Shown: positions 57,904 through 64,000 of the stretch, piece by piece
Position numbering within the stretch: position 1 is the first letter of the stretch
How the letters are laid out: each line of letters begins with the position of its first letter
Assembly: GCA_015039365.1 (NCBI GenBank)
Contig: WION01000084.1
Location: 116,643 to 180,642, forward strand
Direction: 5' to 3'
DNA: 64,000 nucleotides
Source of the DNA: Amanita rubescens
Taxonomy: Eukaryota > Basidiomycota > Agaricomycetes > Agaricales > Amanitaceae
Position numbers and translations under genes: made by a program
Notes under the pieces: model-generated
Told to the model about the DNA's origin: nothing
Databases searched by the model: none
The model's input: only the letters and a program-made list of their open reading frames with translations

Positions 57904-58922
57904 ACGATGTTGGTTGAGCTGTGTAATTGTAGTTGTAATATAATTCCAAAGCATTTGTGGAAGCATGTCACGAAAAATCGAGATCAGCATTTAGCCGTGA
58001 TACCGCGCCACTCGAGAAATTGGCGCTCTGCCTCATAATATGCTGGAAGTGATGAGCAATTGGCCTTCCTTCGTTGATATTTATGTCAATAACTCGCTGC
58101 TCGAACGAATGGCCTTGTATCAACGGCTGCGGGCCCGCCGTGATGCCAACGAAATCTTATATATTCCCTAATTGATACTCCAATATGATGATACCGACGT
58201 GACTTCGAGATGTTGGCAAATCTTTCCATCAAGAAACCAGCAAGGAATTGGCCTCGCATTTTACAGCATATCGCACACCGATTCGGCGACCAGATTTATC
58301 TGCCCCAACTCCTGATGTTAGAGTTGTGATTTTGTACTGCTGAGCTTGTTGAAGCGGTACATCACCTCTTGGACGCGCGGGGTAAAGAGTGAGATTGATA
58401 CCTACAATCGCAATGTCTTGCCATCTGAGAGATTAGTTAGAATGATGTCATTTTTGCGAGCAAGCCATAAACAGCGCTAATTCGAACGGATTGGTGTCTC
58501 GTATGGCGCTTTGGAAGTGATGCAGACTCGTTGACAATGTGGTACTTAATACTGACGTTTACATTGACGACTCGGTGATCAAGCAAACTCCCCATCCCCG
58601 CACTATGGACAACCGTGTGAGTGTCGGGATTTATTGGTGAAGCCTGCCTCATCCGATCTGACCCTAAACAGACTCTTTACATCATGAAGGGATTCAAGGC
58701 TAACTTTGCTTCACTCCAGGAGGTATCCGGGGCATCAATCGCAATGTATATTCCAAGCTATACTGACTTCCCGCAATACATACATCATTCTGACGTAACC
58801 TAGTAAACTATTCGTTATAAAATAACGTTATACGTTTCTACCCGTTCCATCCGCGACAGCTCGTGGCTTGCCCCTAGAGATAGTTTAGAACTCGAAATCC
58901 CATATTTTGAGGAGCTAGCTAC
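57904..58922. other. No gene recognised
   Basis: Short frames only (for example 58621-58803, KGFKANFASLQEVSG). Nothing could be linked to a family. Confidence 0.4.
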
Positions 58923-60220
58923 TCACCACTTATTGGTTATGCTGTCGTCACCGTTGTAGAGGAAGATATCGTAAAATCCAGCTCCGAATTGGGCACCCAG
59001 GAACGGGGCAATGACAGGGCACCATAGCCAGTACTGACTGTAGACGTCATTATCAGTACGATAATAGCTCCTAGCTATCACATTACTTACTTCCTGAAGG
59101 TGTATACCTGCCTCCCGTAACCAACCATGGAAGTCAACAGGCGTGGTCCCAAGTCTCGCGCAGGGTTGAGTCCATAGCCTTGAAAGATAATCAATACAAC
59201 GCCTCCGCAGAATGAAGACAAGTGTTACCCGTTTCCATTCCGAGCGCAGTACCGATAGCCAGGATAACCAGGAAGATAACTAGCGGGAAAAGGTTACCGG
59301 GAGGCGCAGCATTCTGTTTGTCAACCGTTGCCATGACCACTACGAGCAGCATAGCGGTGCCCAAGAACTCGGAGAAAAAGCAGGATGCGCTTGGCACGTA
59401 ATCGAGCTGAAAAAATCGCGTTAGAGGTGAATACTCAACGAAGGGCGGTTGGCACGTACAGCGTAGGTTGAGAACAAGCCTGCTGTTGCCAGAGTCCTTA
59501 TTTCTGGGCCTCCTTCATAGATGTTGATAGCGTGGTAGTAATTGCCGTAGATTATCGCAGCACCCACGAAGCCTCCCATCAATTGACAGAAGATGTAGTC
59601 TTTGGTGGAGTTTGATAAATTGGAATGCAAATGCGGTGGAAGAACTTACATGGCACTTTTTTCCACGGGAATTCACGCCAGGCCGCAAAGGCAATTGTCA
59701 CCTGAGGAGCGGTAAGTTGAATCAAGTTGAATAGGAATGGTTTAGCGTACGGCCGGATTGATGTGCCCTCCGGTAATTCCGAAGCTACACCAAACGCCCA
59801 ATGCTGCGCCTGCAAAGCGAGAAAGGAATAGTCAGGACGAAATATCGATGAATAACTACATAGACTGACCGCAAGCCCATCCGAAATTGAGTGAGAGATA
59901 ATCCTGTTAAGAGTTAACGCCCCTCGGACGTCTCACGTTTTGAAAATACGTACGCCCTTGGGACTTGGAGAGATGTTCGGGTTTGCAGAAAGTGTAATTT
60001 GACAGACAACGCCGGTGCCGAATATAATCAGGATCATGACCCCGAGGAATTCGGCGGCACCTTCACGAATGATTTGACTTTAGGCAAACATCAACCATAC
60101 GTCCTGTGCGAAAGCGTGCAAGTCAACTCACCGGTACTTCCACCACCAGTTTCGCTGTGGCATAGAAGGAACGGTCATGCCGCTATATTCGTCATATCCT
60201 ACTTCGCCTTTGTCGGACAT
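58923..60220 (-). CDS. Aquaglyceroporin (MIP family channel)
   Basis: About eight short exons starting at ATG 60220 ([14 protein letters not shown]). Order of landmarks: [21 protein letters not shown] (TM1), [20 protein letters not shown] (first NPA, split by an intron right after NPA), [60 protein letters not shown] (second NPA), [20 protein letters not shown], end GDDSITNKW. The Asp after the second NPA-Arg is typical of glycerol-conducting members, so transport of glycerol and other small solutes across the plasma membrane is expected. Both NPA boxes are intact. It lies between two OMT-P450 units but points the other way; a role in that pathway is not indicated by sequence. Confidence 0.85.
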
Positions 60221-60276
60221 GCCTGTCGTGTGGAAGAGAGAAATCCTTTCCACACTTCCAATACGAACGCGACGAA

Positions 60277-60282
60277 TATATA
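60277..60282 (-). promoter_or_regulatory. TATA-like box of the aquaglyceroporin gene
   Basis: TATATA on the minus strand in the context CATTATATATTC, about 57 bases upstream of the ATG. Confidence 0.4.
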
Positions 60283-61166
60283 ATGCCTGTTAAAATCCGG
60301 GCTCCGCTGACCGGTCGTCGCGCATCCCAGGCGCAACGCGGGGCATCAGGGGGCATCACCGCATAATTGGCGGCTGGTGGCTGAAATGAATGAACGTCGT
60401 CAGATGACCCCAGGTCATCCCATATGACTTTCCAAAAGGTTTAACGATTTACTTACGAGGATAGGAAAAGATCAGCTATGGCAGGTGCATTTCAACTCAG
60501 GGGTACACGGAAGAAATTTGCGGAGGCCGCGGAACGCCTCATCGTCATGCATCGTCATAGATTATAGCACGGACAGAGGGTGAACTGGGTGAACCTGCGG
60601 GCGGTCACCTGCAGGTCACGCATGGGTCGGGTACGGTCGGGTATGGGTGGCCATACTCCCGGTCGCCGGGGTCATCATGGGGCTGGTGGCAACGTGGGTA
60701 TCCGGGTAAAATCATGGATTTTGCGGGGTGATCTGGGGTAATTTTGAGCTTGATAGGCCGGTAGGCTGGTAGGTAGTATTCGAGAAACTCTAGCTTAATT
60801 TATACATCGGTCAGCTCGATCCAAGGTGTTGAGGATAAAAGAGGTTCCCGAGAGTTCGTGTGGCCCAACGTTGAATGCCTCGACGGGCGATAAGTGTGGC
60901 TGCATTTGGTGATTGGATCTATCCGCTGCCCGAGAACGTCTGGGAACGAGACTAGTATTTATCCATCCGATCCAGTATTTATGAATTGCATAATAGCAAT
61001 CAGGCCCGGAATGCCATGGTTACTGTTACGCTCCAGGAGAGGATCATATGAACCAAACTAATGTTTAGGATTTGTACTTCCTATATGACAGGTGCATTGG
61101 GCAGCTCTTCCGACTCGGATGTGACGGCGGGAACTTGAAAGGCGCGGGTGCTGCCCCAGCAGAATG
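60283..61166. other. GC-rich spacer, no gene recognised
   Basis: Contains short direct repeats around GGTCGGGTA (60620-60650) and GGGTGAAC (60578-60595). No open frame of interest. Confidence 0.4.
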
Positions 61167-61406
61167 TTAAAACTTGGCAGTGATCAATCCTATTCTCGTC
61201 TTGTTCGGCCAGGTTGCACTGATGGTTTTGCCTTGCAAACCCGTGCCGCGTGAGAACCCAGCCAGGTGACAGGCGCGCCCCAAGTCGAAATCGTGTTCGC
61301 GACTTTCTTCTAAAACCTCCTTCTGTCCAATCTGACCACTGAGCATAACAGTGACCGTAACCGTGTATTCGTCACCACTGCTATCCTTCGCTTGACCTAT
61401 TCCTGG
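61167..61406 (-). CDS. Unknown small protein or exon
   Basis: The minus-strand frame has protein-like composition (EYTVTVTVMLSGQIGQKEVLEE, then ATWPNKTRIGL). No ATG opens it, so it would have to be a downstream exon of an unidentified gene starting beyond 61410. No family assigned. Confidence 0.25.
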   Translation of the reverse strand, partial: PGIGQAKDSSGDEYTVTVTVMLSGQIGQKEVLEESREHDFDLGRACHLAGFSRGTGLQGKTISATWPNKTRIGLITAKF

Positions 61407-61474
61407 CAATTTGCATAGAATAAGGCCAAGCGATAATTCACGGCGCTGTTATCCTCGATGAATGTGTCGACTAC

Positions 61475-62038
61475 ATGGCGTCCAACCTAGCGAAGGGGAT
61501 GGTAAACGGGCAGTTCAAGCTTGGCACACAAGTGGAGAATGACGGAGCCGGACGAAAGGGTCCTGCACTGACGAAGGTGCGTTCATCTCCTTTCTGTATA
61601 TACCTTGACCAACCCTCTTCCACAGGTCTCAGATCCTTCACACCCGGCGCCCATCTACTGCCCAAATGCGACCTCGGATCCTTTTGCGAGATTCGCGATG
61701 AAAATTCAGTTTTGCCGAGTCTTGACATAGCCCGGGATTCCGAAACATCACAAGCTAGATACAACAAATTCGACTCCACGAAACAGTCCTTCTGCAGCCT
61801 TACACAAGTACAGGCGGAGGGTCTAGGTACGGGTGACGTACCCCCTGGTACTCACGCATTACCCGCGACGGGGGCTGTATCAATGGCTGTACTATCGGAA
61901 TTTACATATCGAACGCGTAGACAACAGCTCAAGCATGATTTGGTTTGGGATCGAGTAACGAAACAGCTCAATCAGTTCATTCTGCAAAATCAAATCAAAG
62001 TACCTGTGCGGGCCGGGAGTTGTGAATATATAGGATAG
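61475..62038 (+). CDS. Hypothetical protein, 187 residues
   Basis: An open frame from ATG 61475 (MASNLAKGMVNGQFKLG) to the stop at 62038 without membrane segments. A candidate intron (61577-61625, GTGCGT..ACAG) would switch frame and shorten it, so the structure is uncertain. No domain recognised. It overlaps the upstream part of the minus-strand unknown frame region. Confidence 0.3.
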   Translation: MASNLAKGMVNGQFKLGTQVENDGAGRKGPALTKVRSSPFCIYLDQPSSTGLRSFTPGAHLLPKCDLGSFCEIRDENSVLPSLDIARDSETSQARYNKFDSTKQSFCSLTQVQAEGLGTGDVPPGTHALPATGAVSMAVLSEFTYRTRRQQLKHDLVWDRVTKQLNQFILQNQIKVPVRAGSCEYIG

Positions 62039-62766
62039 TCTGACGCTACAAAGGGGGGGAGGATTGGATTATTTAAAGTACCTGGATGAAGTCTTTTGAA
62101 TTCTCGTAATTCATTACGACGATGTCAAAGCCTCTCAGGATGTACGTTGCGGGCTTTGCGGCACTTGTGCCACCCTACGTGAATTATTGGTTAGGTTGCA
62201 ATTGTTTGTCCTTGTTGTAAGTACGTGATGGCGGGACCGCGCCGTTCAAGTTGTTCCGCTAGCTTTGTAATTGCTTGGAGGCACTCACCACCTCAGTCAA
62301 CGTTTCAACATTTCAATTCCTTACATAATAGAAAGACGCTTCTGCGACCACAGCGGCGCTCCTGATGCGGCGCTCCCTTCTTTCACGTTGTTTCACCCGC
62401 CAGGCTTCGTGATCCTGGCTCAAACTTCAAGGGGTGCATATTCCACGCCTAGCAGATTTCTTGAGATCTCGTTGGACATTTTGGCCATCAACCGAGTCTT
62501 ACCCAGGAATACTTCTGATTGAAGAAATGGACTTCCTAGGCCAGGCCGAATCATAGAATCCGCTCGTTCCTCTGTTGTTCGGGTGTCCAACCTCACTGAC
62601 ACCCGCGGGTTGTGATTCGACTTTTTTCTTCCACAATTTCTAAATCCAGTAAGGTCGCTTATAAAAAATGCCCCTTCTCAACGTGAGACTCTTGACGGGA
62701 TGAATGGAAATAACATCTTACGCCCTTAAAAGGACGACTCTCGGCTCGAGGGCCTTCCCAACAGAC
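62039..62766. repeat. Upstream region shared with OMT2
   Basis: About 62330-62760 matches about 51240-51801 (shared CAGCGGCGCTC, CAGGCTTCGTG, GACGGGATGAATGGAAATAACA-like text). It holds TTAAAA near 62726 as a possible core promoter. No gene. Confidence 0.6.
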
Positions 62767-64000
62767 ATGTCCCAGCAGGTCCGTCAGCTACTCGATCTCA
62801 TCACAAAATCCGTCGAATCTCTCGAGAAGGCATGTACCGAAAGCAATACTCGATTGCCCGACCTCGATAGGCCCTACACCCCTGATTCTGAAGCATTTCG
62901 GGCCACCGCAGCCGCAGCAAAGGCAGCAAGTGTTATTAGCGCAGCTGCAATGCAACTGGATGCCATTGTATCTCCACCGCGAAATGTTTTGTACTACGCC
63001 GCTAACGGGGTAAGTCTCATCGTTCTTAACGCATCATATCAGTCACTGAACGTGACTAAGCATTGGAAATCAGCTGCTCTCCGCGTGTGCGTAGAAGGGA
63101 ACGTGACTGAGATTCTCCGTGAGGCGGGGCCAGAGGTCGATTGTCAATGATATCATCATTGGATTCCATTTTCAAACAATTTTGCAGGGGCTACACGTCA
63201 AGGACATCGCTGCCAAAAATAAGTTGGATGTACACAAGCTAGGTAAGGGCAAATGCTCTAATTAAATATAGTTATCTAATTATGTACGCGAATCGTTCCA
63301 CAGCTTCTAGTTTGAGGATGTTGGCTACACACCATATTTATCGTGAGGTGAAGCCGGATGTCTTCGCAAATAATCGAGTTTCGAGCTTGGCAGACACTTC
63401 GAAAGTGAGTGCCGAAATTATCGCAGAGTAAGTACCCGCCGCACATCTTATCGCGAGTTCAGCTGACATGCGATAGCCCAGAACATAAGCATGACAACAC
63501 AGTTGGAGTTTCTGCTCTTGTTAGCTTCTTGTAAGCCGACTCCCAGGACCCGACATAAATCTTACCACTAATGGCTCGATTTAAGTGTCGATGAGCCTGT
63601 CAAGTCGTCAGCATATTTCTACGAGAACGCTAGCGATCCCAGCATCGCCAATTCTGGCGAGCCTGCCGATTGTCCCTTCGCAAAAATCGTCGGAAACGGG
63701 ACTCCGTTTTGGGATTGGCTCGAAAGACCAGAGAACGACGTCAGACAACGTAGGTTCGACATCGGTATGCGAAGCACTCAAGTTATGACGACTACGGGGC
63801 CAATTATGTCAGGTAACCAAAGGCGGTATTAACTTTGTGCACAGGTGGCTTACTGAAGGACAGCATACGAGTGGATATCACTTCCCGCCGATGCCTTAGT
63901 CGTGGATGTCGGTGGTGGTATCGGATCGACTTCTATACCCCTTGCCACAGCATTTCCCCAACTTAAGATCGTGGTGCAAGATCGGAAGCCTGTTGTTGAA
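62767..64000 (+). CDS. SAM-dependent O-methyltransferase, copy 3 (OMT3), cut by window end
   Basis: Exon 1 62767-63009 (MSQQVRQLLDLITKSVESLEK), then HWKSAALRVCVEGN, YREVKPDVFANNRVSSL, DVRQRRFDIGMRSTQV and the SAM motif VVDVGGGIGSTSIPL; the window ends inside the next exon (QDRKPVVE). The exon plan equals OMT2, to which it is most similar. The part seen is open. The catalytic His region and any following P450 lie beyond 64000. The start is set by identity with OMT1 and OMT2 rather than the longer upstream frame. Confidence 0.85.

Noticed and set aside
59999..60283. 94-residue plus-strand frame over the aquaglyceroporin start
   Set aside because: Antisense to the first two exons of the channel gene, whose NPA motifs and splice sites are clear.

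Overview
The window looks like a filamentous basidiomycete nuclear genome (class Agaricomycetes). The evidence is many introns of about 45-65 bases with GT..AG ends, FunK1-type fungal protein kinases, an aegerolysin, a VPS9-domain protein, an Agaricomycete-type multi-exon membrane protein and a Ty1/copia relic. The order cannot be fixed from sequence alone. All exon structures below were read by eye from reading frame, splice signals and comparison of paralogous copies inside the window.

Region 1 (1-19.5 kb) is a scrambled, duplicated accessory zone. It holds an LTR-like tail, a dead FunK1-like relic, three intact copies and one relic of an unrecognised ~200-residue protein (called family III here), an internally deleted copia element, an aegerolysin gene without a visible start codon, and a minus-strand pair of FunK1-like genes. 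One member of that pair is split by a solo LTR with a perfect 5-base target duplication. Paralogous non-coding blocks recur throughout.

Region 2 (19.5-40.5 kb) holds a TKL-like kinase (minus strand), two head-to-tail FunK1 pairs (23.4-29.0 kb and 34.5-40.0 kb) and, between them, a multi-exon membrane protein. Each pair has one gene with kinase motifs kept (family I: Gly-rich loop, HYDIRP..N, DFD) and one sharing the architecture but with an eroded active site (family II, pseudokinase-like). Three such kinase-pseudokinase pairs plus one relic occur in 40 kb.

Region 3 (40.5-44.3 kb) is ordinary: a Rab5-type GEF (VPS9 domain) and an unknown 219-residue protein, both on the minus strand, 20 bases apart.

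Region 4 (45-64 kb) is a tandemly repeated O-methyltransferase / cytochrome P450 unit: OMT1-P450a-OMT2-P450b, then an aquaglyceroporin, then OMT3 running off the window. P450a and P450b are nearly identical, OMT2 and OMT3 are close, and OMT1 is more distant. The arrangement suggests a small specialised-metabolism locus being remodelled by duplication and gene conversion.

The most unusual feature is the repeated pairing of a FunK1 kinase with a divergent, catalytically eroded partner. I regard a kinase/regulatory-pseudokinase or conflict-type module as a hypothesis, not a conclusion.
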